Origin: Marinobacter sp. LA51
Lineage (GTDB): Bacteria; Pseudomonadota; Gammaproteobacteria; Pseudomonadales; Oleiphilaceae
Direction: 5' to 3'
Assembly: GCF_030297175.1 (NCBI RefSeq)
Contig: NZ_AP028070.1
Location: forward strand, 434,001 to 498,000
Length of the DNA: 64,000 nt
The notes beneath the pieces are model-generated. The model was not told the origin of the DNA and did no database searches. It saw only the letters and a list, made by a program, of their open reading frames with translations. This document shows positions 54,860-63,806 of the stretch, piece by piece (position 1 is the stretch's first letter; the number at the start of each line of letters is the position of its first letter). A program made the position numbers and the translations under genes.

Positions 54860-56419
54860 ATGGCTGAGTCCCGCCATTCTGTTTTTCGCCAGTTTGCCGC
54901 CAGTGACTGGCAGGGTTTTCGTAAAGGCGTCGAAAAGGAAGGCCTGCGCGTTGATCGCAACGGCTTTATTGCTCAGACCCCGCACCCGAAGGCGTTGGGG
55001 TCGGCCCTGACCCATCCGAGCATCACCACCGATTATTCGGAAGCGCTGCTGGAGCTGATTACGCCGGTATGCTCAAGTACCGATGAAATGCTGGAGTCGC
55101 TTCGCAACATCCACCGGTTTGTGCAGCAGAATCTCGGTGACGAAGTGTTCTGGGCCGCTAGTATGCCCTGCGAACTGGACGGCGATGCCAGCATTCCCAT
55201 TGCCGAATACGGCAGCTCCAACATCGGTCGCCTGAAGCATGTCTATCGTCAGGGCCTGGCGGTGCGTTATGGCCGGATGATGCAGAGCATCGCTGGCGCC
55301 CATTACAACCTGTCGCTGCCCGACAGCTTCTGGCAGATCTGGCAGCAAGCGCTGGGTAACCAGCAAAGCCTCAAGGACTTCAAATCTGATCAGTACTTCT
55401 GGCTGATCCGCAATTTCCGTCGTCGCAGCTGGCTGTTGATGCTGCTGTTCGGCTCGTCCCCGGCCCTGGATGCCAGTTTCGTTGCCGACACCAGCCACAA
55501 GCTTAGCCGGCTAGATGACCGTACCTGGTTCGGCCAGGATGCGACTTCCCTGCGGATGGGCGATTTGGGCTACCACAACAATGCGCAATCGTCGCTCAAT
55601 ATCTGTTTCAACGAACTGAGCACCTATACCCAGACCCTCGACCGGGCCATCCACACGCCCTGGCCGGCCTATGAAAAGATCGGGGTTCGTCGCGATGACC
55701 AGTTCATCCAGATCAACACCAGCGTGCTGCAGATTGAAAACGAGTACTACAGCGCGGTGCGCCCGAAGCGGACTGCCGAAAGCGGAGAAAAGCCGATTCA
55801 GGCGCTCGAGGCCCGCGGCGTCGAGTACATCGAAGTTCGTTGCCTGGATTTGGATCCGTTCTCGCCGGAAGGTGTCAATGCCGCCCAGATCGACTTTTTG
55901 GACCTGTTCCTGCTGGATTGCCTGCTGACTGACAGCCCGCGTATCGGCGACGATGAGTGCGAGCGGCTGGATGACAACTACAAAGATGTGGTTGCCCAGG
56001 GCCGTAACCGAGAACTCAACTTGTGCCAGGGTGGTGCGCGCAAGCCAGTGGGTGACGCAGCAACAGCCCTCTTTGACCAACTGGAGCCGCTGGCGGAATT
56101 GCTGGACAGCTGGACCGGAACCGACACCTATCGCAACGCACTGGCCGAGCAGCGCGGAAAAATGCCGGAGCTTGGCGTCTGGTCGGTGCCGTCGTCCCAG
56201 GTAGTGGATGCCATGCGGGAATCCGGGTTGGGCCATCGGGAGTGGGTGATGGAGCAATCCCGCCAACACCAGCAGACCCTTCGCGAGGAAGGTCTGTCAC
56301 CGGAAATGCAGGCATCGTTCCAGGCCATGACCGAGCAATCCCTGGCGGATCAGGCCCGCATGGAAGATGTGGATCAGCCGCCGTTTGGCGTGTTCCTGGA
56401 CCAGTACCTGAAGGCTTGA
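54860..56419 (+). CDS. gshA: Glutamate-cysteine ligase GshA
   Basis: GshA catalyses the ATP-dependent first step of glutathione synthesis. The 519-residue size and order match the proteobacterial class 1 family: GVEKEGLRVDRNGFIAQTPHP near residue 26, YSEALLELITP, MPCELDGDASIPIAEYGSSNIGR, GAHYNLSLPDSFW and RPKR then VEYIEVRCLDLDPF. GAG-rich DNA before the ATG provides a ribosome-binding site (GCAGGAG). It stands alone between tex and rmf. Glutathione made here would also serve the glutaredoxin-like protein at 15213-15605. Confidence 0.95.
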   Translation: MAESRHSVFRQFAASDWQGFRKGVEKEGLRVDRNGFIAQTPHPKALGSALTHPSITTDYSEALLELITPVCSSTDEMLESLRNIHRFVQQNLGDEVFWAASMPCELDGDASIPIAEYGSSNIGRLKHVYRQGLAVRYGRMMQSIAGAHYNLSLPDSFWQIWQQALGNQQSLKDFKSDQYFWLIRNFRRRSWLLMLLFGSSPALDASFVADTSHKLSRLDDRTWFGQDATSLRMGDLGYHNNAQSSLNICFNELSTYTQTLDRAIHTPWPAYEKIGVRRDDQFIQINTSVLQIENEYYSAVRPKRTAESGEKPIQALEARGVEYIEVRCLDLDPFSPEGVNAAQIDFLDLFLLDCLLTDSPRIGDDECERLDDNYKDVVAQGRNRELNLCQGGARKPVGDAATALFDQLEPLAELLDSWTGTDTYRNALAEQRGKMPELGVWSVPSSQVVDAMRESGLGHREWVMEQSRQHQQTLREEGLSPEMQASFQAMTEQSLADQARMEDVDQPPFGVFLDQYLKA

Positions 56420-56534
56420 GGCCGGGGTCTCGCAGCTTGGGCGGACCTGACTCACAGAATCCAGACAAACTGTTTGTCAGGTCTCAGGCCGACTGTTAGT
56501 TTTTGTAATCACAGGGACAACAGGGGATGGCGTC

Positions 56535-56753
56535 ATGCCAAGGGATATCAAGCTCGGCTGGGAAGTAGAGGCGCTCAATAAGGCCTATCGACAGGGTTAT
56601 ATGGCAGCCTCGATGGGCATGGATAAGGCCCGTTGCCCGTACCGCGGTGATGTGGTCATTGCCGCCTGGGAAGCGGGTTGGGACGACGCCGATCAGGTCG
56701 CCCGGGAAAGGCAGGCAGTGCAGGACAACGATTTGTTCTCCCGCATCGCCTGA
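56535..56753 (+). CDS. rmf: Ribosome modulation factor Rmf
   Basis: Rmf pairs 70S ribosomes into inactive 100S dimers in stationary phase. The 72-residue product shares the key segment of E. coli Rmf: a basic helix with AYRQGYMAASMG, the CPY motif (CPYRGDV) and AAWEAGWDDA. It is longer at the C-terminus than the E. coli protein (55 residues), as is usual in Pseudomonas and relatives. A GGGGA ribosome-binding site precedes the ATG. It is convergent with the FliL-like gene. Confidence 0.92.
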   Translation: MPRDIKLGWEVEALNKAYRQGYMAASMGMDKARCPYRGDVVIAAWEAGWDDADQVARERQAVQDNDLFSRIA

Positions 56754-56770
56754 ACCTGTTAATCTCCGCG

Positions 56771-57232
56771 CTACTTCTGCACCACGAATTCAGTAAACAG
56801 CACGCCGGTGATGCTTTCACCGGTTTGTTGCTCTTCCAGCACCTGATTGATCCGGGTTGTCGCTTCCTCTCGCAGAGCCTGCTGGCCTTCCAGGGCTGTC
56901 AGCCGCTCGCTGTCCGTTTGCTCACCAAGCAGCATGACCAGCTCATGGCGCAGTCTCGGCATGTGTGCGTCCAGCGCCGGTTGGGCGCCAGTACTGGCAA
57001 CCCGAAGGCTGACTGAGGCCTTGAGATAGGTCACCTTGGTGCCCGGCGTGCCGATGTGGGTCACGAACGGCGGGTCCATGGCAATATAGGCAGTAATGCG
57101 ATCTTCCTCGACGGCTTCCTCTTCTTCTTCGGGCTCCTCGGCGGCCAGTGGTGTGGCCACCAGTGAGCATAAGAGAAGCAACAAGGTCAGGGCGAGTTTT
57201 GGCTGAAGTGTCATAAGCTTGAAGTTGGTCAT
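56771..57232 (-). CDS. FliL-family periplasmic/membrane protein, outside a flagellar operon
   Basis: The 153-residue product has a hydrophobic N-terminus (about 11-30) that looks like a signal peptide or anchor, then a run of acidic residues (EEPEEEEEAVEEDR), then a domain matching FliL: YIAMDPPFVTHI, VTYLKASVSLRV and GVLFTEFVVQ at the end. FliL normally tunes flagellar motor torque. Here no flagellar gene is nearby, so it may be a paralogue with another role. The start could be at 57232 or 57214. It lies head-to-head with dsbB. Confidence 0.82.
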   Translation of the reverse strand: MTNFKLMTLQPKLALTLLLLLCSLVATPLAAEEPEEEEEAVEEDRITAYIAMDPPFVTHIGTPGTKVTYLKASVSLRVASTGAQPALDAHMPRLRHELVMLLGEQTDSERLTALEGQQALREEATTRINQVLEEQQTGESITGVLFTEFVVQK

Positions 57233-57337
57233 GGTTTAGGGTTAAGTGGCCGATCAACAATGATGCCACCGATGGGACCGAGAATAGCAGGCCCTGTGGG
57301 TGGATGCAGGTTCAATTCGTTTATCCGAGGTGTTGTT

Positions 57338-57844
57338 TTGACAAGCAGGCAGGTGTTCGGACTTATTTTTCTGGTGTGCGCCGGGTTACTGGGTGTCGCC
57401 TTTTACATGCAATACGTGATGGGGCTCGAGCCCTGCCCGCTGTGCTGGCTCCAGCGCTTTGGGTTCATGGGCGCAGGTCTGGTCAGTCTGATGGCGGTGT
57501 TACATGGCCCTTCTGGCCTGGGTGTGCGCATCTACGGTCTGCTGCTGGCCGTGATGGCCGGCGCGGGCCTGGGTGTTGCCGGTCGTCAGCTCTGGCTGCA
57601 GAGCCTTCCGGCGGATCAGGTTCCTGCCTGCGGCCCCTCTGTCGATTACATGCTGGAGGTACTGCCGTTTTTTGAGGTGCTGGCTACTGCACTGAAAGGC
57701 ACAGGTGATTGTGCCGAAGTGGTTTGGCGTTTCATGGGTCTGAGCATTCCCGGCTGGACGGCCGTGTTCTTTAGCCTGCTGGTAGTGACCGGCCTTGCCT
57801 TGCTGTTGCGTCGCTCAACGCCAAAAAACGGCATTGCCGGCTGA
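57338..57844 (+). CDS. dsbB: Disulfide bond formation protein DsbB
   Basis: DsbB reoxidises periplasmic DsbA by passing electrons to quinone. It has four helices, the first periplasmic CxxC in CPLCWLQRFGFM (Cys33, Cys36), and a second cysteine pair formed by the Cys of PACGPSVDYML and of GDCAEVVW. I use the TTG at 57338, preceded by GAGGTG, since it gives 168 residues, the normal DsbB size, and starts just before the first helix. In-frame ATGs upstream (57260 and 57263) would add about 26 residues of non-family sequence. Confidence 0.9.
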   Translation: MTSRQVFGLIFLVCAGLLGVAFYMQYVMGLEPCPLCWLQRFGFMGAGLVSLMAVLHGPSGLGVRIYGLLLAVMAGAGLGVAGRQLWLQSLPADQVPACGPSVDYMLEVLPFFEVLATALKGTGDCAEVVWRFMGLSIPGWTAVFFSLLVVTGLALLLRRSTPKNGIAG

Positions 57845-57944
57845 AACGGTTGCGGCAGACCGCAGCCATGGGGTAAGTTGAAATTACTTGAAAAGACATC
57901 AAGACCGAGACAGAAGATCCGGAATAAAGCGGAGAACAGGCGTC

Positions 57945-58424
57945 ATGCTGGAAAATTGCCGAAATGCGAGGGAGCGATGGGGCGGAGTCAGCGAGCTCAT
58001 TGACCGCTGGCTCAAAGAGCGTCAGGAGTTGCTGGTTCATTACTGTGATCTGTCCGGGGAAAACGATTTTTCCCAGACTGAAGCCCTGAGAGAAAAATTT
58101 GTGCGCCTGTGTGAAGTGTTGGTTGATTATGTTTCGACCGGGCACTTTGAAATCTACGAGCAGCTGGTTCGTGAGGCCAAGGACTTCAACGACGGTGGCC
58201 AGGAGCTGGCGGCCAAATTGTATCCTCGTATTCAGGAAACCACTGAGGTGGCCCTGAACTTCAACGATCGTCTGGACGGCAAGGAGTTGTCCGAAGACGA
58301 GCTCAAAGCTCTGTATGGCGAACTGTCGAAATTGGGTGAGAGTCTGGAAAGCCGTTTCGAGATGGAAGATTTTCTGATCGAGCATCTGCACAACGCGCAT
58401 GCAGGCAAATTAGCTTCGGTCTGA
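57945..58424 (+). CDS. algQ: Anti-sigma-70 factor Rsd/AlgQ
   Basis: Rsd/AlgQ binds the main sigma factor and shifts RNA polymerase toward alternative sigmas; in Pseudomonas it is needed for normal alginate production. The ATG at 57945 after GGAGAACAG gives 159 residues (AlgQ 160). The opening MLENCRNARERWGGVSELIDRWL and the RQELLVHYCDL segment are diagnostic. The frame extends 57 bases upstream without family similarity. It is single-gene, ended by a bidirectional terminator. Its relevance to the alginate operon 24 kb away is inferred. Confidence 0.93.
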   Translation: MLENCRNARERWGGVSELIDRWLKERQELLVHYCDLSGENDFSQTEALREKFVRLCEVLVDYVSTGHFEIYEQLVREAKDFNDGGQELAAKLYPRIQETTEVALNFNDRLDGKELSEDELKALYGELSKLGESLESRFEMEDFLIEHLHNAHAGKLASV

Positions 58425-58440
58425 CCGACGGAATTGGCAA

Positions 58441-58480
58441 AAAAAAGCCTCAGCACCGGGTAACCGGGCTGAGGCTTTTT
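58441..58480. terminator. Bidirectional terminator between algQ and the FKBP gene
   Basis: The stem GCCTCAGC/GCTGAGGC (58447-58454 and 58468-58475) is extended inside by CCGG/CCGG, and has six A residues on one side and five T residues on the other, fitting termination in both directions. Confidence 0.93.
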
Positions 58481-58492
58481 GCTGGCTGCTCG

Positions 58493-59212
58493 TTATTCTG
58501 AGTCAGCCTGCGGATTAATCTCCAGCAGTTCGACGTCGAATACCAGTGTTTCGTTCGGGCCAATGGCGCGATTGCCGCCAGGGCCATAGGCCAGATCGGC
58601 CGGGATGTAGAGCTTGTAACGAGCACCTTCGCTCATCAGCTGCAGGCCTTCGGTCCAGCCCGGGATGACCTGGTTCAGTCCGAAGGTTACCGGCTCGCCG
58701 CGCTCGCGGGAGCTGTCGAAGACTTCACCAGACAGCAGCTCGCCGGTGTAATGAACCCGGACGGTGTCCGTGGCGGCTGGCTTCTCGCCGGAGCCTGATT
58801 CCAGGACTTCGTACTGCAGGCCCGAGTCCGTGCTCTCCACGTCATCGCGATCCGCGTTCTCTGCCAGGAAGGCTTCGCCTGCTTCCAGGTTCTTTTGGGC
58901 TAGCTCTTCAGCCTGTTCAGACTGCTTCTGCTGCATTTCCTGCTGGTAGCTCATCAGGGCAGCTTGAATTTCTTCGCGGCTCATGCGCTGGGCTTCTTCG
59001 TCGCCAGCGTGGCCATGCTGAATACCCTGTAGGAATTGATCCATCTGCAAATCCGGCAGATCGTTGCTCATCCGCTCACCGAGTACCAGGCCCATGCCGT
59101 AGCTGACTTTCTGGTCGGTGGATTCCAGCTTCGGATCTTCCGGAGTCTCTGGCGGGGTGGAGCAGCCGGCCACAACGCCAGCCATTGCCAGTGCGAGCAG
59201 TGTCTTTTTCAT
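58493..59212 (-). CDS. FKBP-type peptidyl-prolyl isomerase, FkpA/Mip-like lipoprotein
   Basis: The 239-residue product has a lipobox (GVVAGC near residue 17), so it is a membrane lipoprotein in the periplasm. An N-terminal dimerisation domain with a long helix (about 40-125, rich in Gln and Glu, including QQEMQQKQSEQAEEL) is followed by an FKBP domain (VRVHYTGELLSGEVFDSS, VIPGWTEGLQLM, YKLYIPADLAYG). It assists folding of outer-membrane and secreted proteins. It stands alone, convergent with algQ. Confidence 0.93.
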   Translation of the reverse strand: MKKTLLALAMAGVVAGCSTPPETPEDPKLESTDQKVSYGMGLVLGERMSNDLPDLQMDQFLQGIQHGHAGDEEAQRMSREEIQAALMSYQQEMQQKQSEQAEELAQKNLEAGEAFLAENADRDDVESTDSGLQYEVLESGSGEKPAATDTVRVHYTGELLSGEVFDSSRERGEPVTFGLNQVIPGWTEGLQLMSEGARYKLYIPADLAYGPGGNRAIGPNETLVFDVELLEINPQADSE

Positions 59213-59334
59213 TGCTTCATCCTTTAACGTATGTGCCGGGGCAGGGCCCCGTAGAGTGTATGTCGGAACGCAGAAGGTAACGGGTTCTGGCGGCAGTTGC
59301 CACTGAACATGTGTTAAGAAAACGGACGGATATC

Positions 59335-59718
59335 CTAGCTACCGTTACTGCCCGCGGTCGGACCCATGGAGAAAGGGGCCCGATAGGGAGACTGCCAGTC
59401 GTTTTCCGGATCGGCGACCCGGTTGCGGGACAGATCAGTGTCGGCGCGCTCGATCGCCAGGGTGTTCCAGCGACCCTGGGACGGGGGTTGGTCGGCGTAA
59501 TGCCAGTTGCCCTCGGTGTCCTGCCACTTGAATACGATGTCCGGTCCGTCGGTAGGCACCGGGGAGGGTACCAGTCCTTCGAAGGCTGGTATTTCTTCAG
59601 GTGTTTCCTCGGCGACAGATTCTGTAACCTGCTCGGGGTCATTGAGGCCAAAGAAAATCAGCATCAATAACAACCCCAGTGCCGGGAATGAGATCCGGAT
59701 GAGCCATTTCATAATCAT
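59335..59718 (-). CDS. DUF4124-like membrane-anchored protein
   Basis: This 127-residue protein has one N-terminal hydrophobic helix (about 5-24) and a segment DIVFKWQDTEGNWHYADQPP near residue 62 that matches the short DUF4124 pattern (a K/Y-W-x-D-x-x-G-x-x-x-Y-x-D-x-P core). Family members are periplasmic with no firm function. Its ATG overlaps the TGA of the upstream TIGR02444-like gene, so the two are co-translated. The C-terminal 40 residues are low in structure-forming residues. Confidence 0.78.
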   Translation of the reverse strand: MIMKWLIRISFPALGLLLMLIFFGLNDPEQVTESVAEETPEEIPAFEGLVPSPVPTDGPDIVFKWQDTEGNWHYADQPPSQGRWNTLAIERADTDLSRNRVADPENDWQSPYRAPFSMGPTAGSNGS

Positions 59719-60272
59719 GGCTTGTGGTCTCCCGTGGAGATGTCGGCCAGCGTGCCGGCCAGTGCATTCAATTGGCTCTTTGCGTTCGCGACCGCGCCCG
59801 TTGAAGGGGCGGCAGCCTCGAGATTGTTCTGGATGAGTACATCGCGTCCGTGCATATCGCCAGTTTCCGGATTGTTGGTTGTCAGTGTATGCCAGGCTAG
59901 TGCGAGTTCTATACGCTCGGCTTCAAGTTCGAGACCAGCAACGCCTTCACGCAGAGTGGTACACTGCGCACTTGCCTTCGGAAGCCGTTGTCGAACAGCG
60001 CGCAAGGCGCTCGTTACACGGTTGCGCCACTCTGTTACCGTAGCGTCTTCATTTCCGGTGTACGATTGATCGTCCAGCGCCAGCCAGGCTGCGCACAGGA
60101 CTCTGGTGACACTCCAGCCTTGCTGCTGCAGCGCCAGGCAATTTTCCTGAACGCCCGCCTTTTGCCAGAAGGCTAATGCGAATTGCCACAGAGGGTTATC
60201 GGATTGCAGTTGCACCGGCAAGTCCAAGCTGTCCGTCGTTCGTTCCGATGGGCTCTGTGAACAAACCGTCAT
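59715..60272 (-). CDS. TIGR02444-family protein of unknown function
   Basis: The 185-residue product resembles the family named TIGR02444, found divergent from yheS in Pseudomonas relatives. NPLWQFALAFWQKAGVQENCLALQQQG (starting about residue 26) and VLCAAWLALDDQ are the recognisable parts. It is soluble, largely helical and has no signal peptide. I start it at the ATG at 60272; the frame stays open up to 60524 but there it lies opposite yheS. It is divergent from yheS with only 46 bp between starts and overlaps the following gene by ATGA. Confidence 0.8.
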   Translation of the reverse strand: MTVCSQSPSERTTDSLDLPVQLQSDNPLWQFALAFWQKAGVQENCLALQQQGWSVTRVLCAAWLALDDQSYTGNEDATVTEWRNRVTSALRAVRQRLPKASAQCTTLREGVAGLELEAERIELALAWHTLTTNNPETGDMHGRDVLIQNNLEAAAPSTGAVANAKSQLNALAGTLADISTGDHKP

Positions 60273-60318
60273 GGTAACTGGACCTTCTTTGCCAACGATA
60301 CGTTGATAAAATGGACAT

Positions 60319-62271
60319 ATGTTAACGATAACCGATCTCAGTTTACAACGGGGCGGCGCCTGGTTGCTACAGGCGGTCAACCTCACCGTCCAGCCGGGCC
60401 AGCGTGTCGCCATTGTCGGCGCCAACGGCGCCGGTAAATCCAGCCTGTTCCAGCTGCTGCTGGGCCAGTTGGCACCGGAGCAGGGCAGCGTGTCGCTGCC
60501 AGGCGGCTGCCGCATTGCCCACATGGCCCAGGAGGTGAAAGCCTCCGATCGCAGCGCCCGGGATTTTGTCCTCGACGGCGACCTCGATCTCCGGCGTATG
60601 GAGGCCGAGCTGGCCGAAGCTGAAGCACGTGGCGATGATTACGCCCAGGCCCGCATTCACGGCGAGCTTGATATCCATGAAGCCTGGTCGGCGTCGCGCC
60701 GTGCCGAGACCCTGCTGCGCGGACTCGGCTTTTCCGATTACGACATTGGCCGGCCGGTGTCGGCGTTTTCTGGTGGCTGGCGGATCCGGCTCAACCTGGC
60801 CCAGGCCTTGATGAGGCCTTCGGACCTGTTATTGCTGGATGAGCCCACCAACCACCTGGATCTGGATGCTTGCCTGTGGCTTGAAAACTGGCTTCGCCGC
60901 TATCCCGGTACCCTGCTGTTCATTTCCCATGACCGGGATTTCATGGACCGGGTGGCCACTCATCTGGTGCACTTTGACCAGCAGCAGCTTGAGCTCTATA
61001 CCGGTAACTACACCGCCTTCGAAGGCCAGCGCAGCGAACGCCTGGCCCAGCAGCAAGCGGGCTTCGAGCGCCAGCAGGCCCGGATCGCCGAGATTCAGCG
61101 CTTCATCGATCGATTCAAAGCCAAGGCCACCAAGGCCCGGCAGGCCCAGAGCCGGGTCAAGGCACTGGAGCGCATGGAGCGTATCGCACCGGCGCACATC
61201 GATTCGCCGTTCAGCTTCGAATTCCCGGTGTCCGAGAAAGTATCCAACCCGCTGCTGTCCATCCGTAATGGCCAGGCCGGCCATGGCACCACACCGATTC
61301 TCTCCGGGATCAATCTTACGCTTTTGCCTGGCAGCCGCATTGGCCTTCTGGGCCCCAATGGCGCTGGTAAATCGACATTGATGGATGGCTTGCGCGGTGA
61401 AAAGACCCTGCTGGCCGGGGACCGGACCTGCGGCGAACATCTGGCCATTGGTTATTTTGCCCAACACCAGCTGGAATCCCTCGATCTGGACGCCAGTCCG
61501 TTCCTGCACCTTCAGCGCCTGTCTCCCAAGGCCTCGGAACAGAGCATTCGCAATTTTCTGGGCGGCTTCGATTTCCACGGCGATGAGGCACTGAGCGCAA
61601 TCCGTTCGTTCTCCGGTGGCGAGAAAGCCCGGGTCGCGCTGGCGATCATCGCCTGGCAGCGTCCGAACCTGTTGCTACTCGATGAGCCCACCAACCACCT
61701 GGATCTGGAGATGCGCCAGGCCCTGACCATGGCCCTGCAGAACTTCGAAGGCGCCATCGTAGTGGTGTCCCACGATCGTCACCTGCTGCGCAATACGGTG
61801 GATGAGTTCTGGCTGGTGAATGACGGCCGCGTGCAAGAATATCAGGGTGACCTGGAAGATTATGAGCGCTGGCTGGCAGATCGTCGCAAAGACGACACCG
61901 AGGCTCCGCGTAATAACCAGGCCTCAGTCAACGGCGCTGAGGCAGAAACCAGTACGGCGGAGCCTGTCGGTGAGAGCGCTGACGATCGCAAAGCCCGCAA
62001 GCGAGCAGAGGCCGCACTGCGCCAGAAAATCAGTCCGTACCGCAAGCGCCAGACCAGCCTGGAGAAGGATATGGATGGCCTGCAGCAATCCCTGCAGGCA
62101 TTGGAGGCCGACCTGGCCAACCCGGCCCTGTACGATGCTGAGGGGCAAGCTCGGTTGAAAGAGCTGCTGGGCAAGCAGGCGGAGGCCAAGCGCCAGCTGG
62201 AAGACATTGAGGCGGAGTGGCTTGAGGTTAGTGAAACTGTTGAGTCGTTGGAGGCGGAGCTGACGGGCTAG
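60319..62271 (+). CDS. yheS: ABC-F ATPase YheS
   Basis: YheS is a soluble ABC-F protein with two nucleotide-binding domains that acts at the ribosome. The 650-residue sequence has Walker A GANGAGKSS and GPNGAGKST, signatures SGGWRIRL and SGGEKARV, Walker B LLLLDEPTNHLDLD and LLLLDEPTNHLDLE, and the interdomain linker (about 235-300) rich in charged helix. The C-terminal 110 residues form a coiled coil rich in Glu, Gln and Lys. Its TAG overlaps the ppx stop on the other strand. Confidence 0.95.
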   Translation: MLTITDLSLQRGGAWLLQAVNLTVQPGQRVAIVGANGAGKSSLFQLLLGQLAPEQGSVSLPGGCRIAHMAQEVKASDRSARDFVLDGDLDLRRMEAELAEAEARGDDYAQARIHGELDIHEAWSASRRAETLLRGLGFSDYDIGRPVSAFSGGWRIRLNLAQALMRPSDLLLLDEPTNHLDLDACLWLENWLRRYPGTLLFISHDRDFMDRVATHLVHFDQQQLELYTGNYTAFEGQRSERLAQQQAGFERQQARIAEIQRFIDRFKAKATKARQAQSRVKALERMERIAPAHIDSPFSFEFPVSEKVSNPLLSIRNGQAGHGTTPILSGINLTLLPGSRIGLLGPNGAGKSTLMDGLRGEKTLLAGDRTCGEHLAIGYFAQHQLESLDLDASPFLHLQRLSPKASEQSIRNFLGGFDFHGDEALSAIRSFSGGEKARVALAIIAWQRPNLLLLDEPTNHLDLEMRQALTMALQNFEGAIVVVSHDRHLLRNTVDEFWLVNDGRVQEYQGDLEDYERWLADRRKDDTEAPRNNQASVNGAEAETSTAEPVGESADDRKARKRAEAALRQKISPYRKRQTSLEKDMDGLQQSLQALEADLANPALYDAEGQARLKELLGKQAEAKRQLEDIEAEWLEVSETVESLEAELTG

Positions 62272-63806
62272 GCCCGCTCAGCGACCGGAATCACCAGCTC
62301 GAAATTCTGCCTGGCAAGATAGTCCCGTTCGTTTTCGAGATCGGCCAGGGTGAGCGGCCGATCGTCGAGCCAACCCTCGTCAAATTCGACGGTCAGTTTG
62401 TTGGCGTCGGCACTGAGTGCCAGTCGCGGTGGTGGCTCCAGGTTGCGCGGGTGCTGAATCAGCACGGCCAGGCGAACCAGCACGCATAGATAGCGCAGCC
62501 GGGTTTTGTCGTCCGGATCATCCACGCCTTCGAAAATGGCCGGCGAGAATTTCCGTCGGTGACCCCGCACCAAGGTGGCCAGATCACGCTGAAACTGCTG
62601 GCTGAAACCAGGCAGGTCGGAATAACGCAGCAGATAGGCGCCGTGCTTGTGATACTGACTGTGAGAGATGGTCAGCCCAATCTCATGGAGGCGGCAGGCC
62701 CAGCGTAAAACCTCCTCGTCGCTGGCGGTGCGCACACCCCAGGTGTCCGCCACCTGCTCCCAGGCCGCCACAGCCGTCTGCTCGACGGCGGCGCCATGGG
62801 CCTGGTCCACGTGATAGCGCTCCTGCAGTGCGGAAATGGTGCGCTCGCGCACATCTTCATGCTGAATCCGTCCGGCGATGTCATATAACAACCCCTCCCG
62901 CAAGGCGCCATCGGCAAATTCCATTTCCTCGATCCCGAGTGACTGGAATGCAGCCATCAAAATCGCGAAGCCGGCCGGGAAGATGCTCTGGCGGTCTGCG
63001 CGCACGCCCAGATCATCCAGTTTTTCGATCCTGCCCATGTCCACCAGGCGCTTGCGAAGCTCCAGCATTCCGTCTCGGGTGATGGTGCCGTCGGATATCT
63101 TCAAGTTGGCCAAGACACTGGAGATCGCCTTGATGGAGCCGGATGACCCCACTGCACTCTGCCAGCCCACGGACCGGAAGTGCCGGCGAATGTTCAGCAA
63201 CTCCTGTTCGGCGTGGGTAACGGCCTTGTCCATCTGGCGCCGGGTGATCTTGCCGTCCGGGAAATAGCGATTGCGGAAAGATACACAGCCCATGTGCAGG
63301 CTTTCGAGCACTTCGGGTTCGAAGCGCTGACCGATGATGAACTCGGTGCTGCCGCCGCCGATGTCGATCACCAGTCGTCGGCCGCAATCGTCGGACAGGG
63401 TATGGGAAACGCCCAGGTAGATGAGGCGGGCTTCTTCACGGCCGGCGATGATTTCCACCGGGTAGCCCAGCACTTCCTCGGCCAGGTCCATGAAGATGTG
63501 GGCGTTGCGGGCCACCCGGAGGGCATTGGTGCCGACGATCTGAACGCCACTCGGTGGCATGCCGTTCAGTCGCTGAGCGAACCGACGCAAGCAGGACAGG
63601 CCTCGCTCTTGCGCCTCGGGGGTCAGGTTGTTGGCTTCGTCGAGACCCGCGCCCAGCTGGACCTTTTCGCCCATTTTCTCAAGAGTGCGGATTTCTCCGT
63701 GTACCAGCCGGGCAACGACCATGTGGAAGCTGTTGGAGCCCATGTCGATGGCTGCGAGAACCTCCGAAGGAGGAACAGAATTTTCGGAGGTGGATGCGGC
63801 CGTCAC
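62268..63806 (-). CDS. ppx: Exopolyphosphatase Ppx/GppA family
   Basis: Ppx releases phosphate from inorganic polyphosphate chains. The 512-residue protein has the actin-like ATPase fold opening with AAIDMGSNSFHMVVARL and DIGGGSTEFIIG. The C-terminal HD-type helical domain (RLHEIGLTISHSQYHKHGAYLL) is typical of Ppx rather than short GppA forms, though some family members hydrolyse pppGpp. It starts with GTG preceded by AAGGA about ten bases upstream. It is convergent with yheS, the two ending in a shared CTAG. Confidence 0.92.
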   Translation of the reverse strand: MTAASTSENSVPPSEVLAAIDMGSNSFHMVVARLVHGEIRTLEKMGEKVQLGAGLDEANNLTPEAQERGLSCLRRFAQRLNGMPPSGVQIVGTNALRVARNAHIFMDLAEEVLGYPVEIIAGREEARLIYLGVSHTLSDDCGRRLVIDIGGGSTEFIIGQRFEPEVLESLHMGCVSFRNRYFPDGKITRRQMDKAVTHAEQELLNIRRHFRSVGWQSAVGSSGSIKAISSVLANLKISDGTITRDGMLELRKRLVDMGRIEKLDDLGVRADRQSIFPAGFAILMAAFQSLGIEEMEFADGALREGLLYDIAGRIQHEDVRERTISALQERYHVDQAHGAAVEQTAVAAWEQVADTWGVRTASDEEVLRWACRLHEIGLTISHSQYHKHGAYLLRYSDLPGFSQQFQRDLATLVRGHRRKFSPAIFEGVDDPDDKTRLRYLCVLVRLAVLIQHPRNLEPPPRLALSADANKLTVEFDEGWLDDRPLTLADLENERDYLARQNFELVIPVAERA

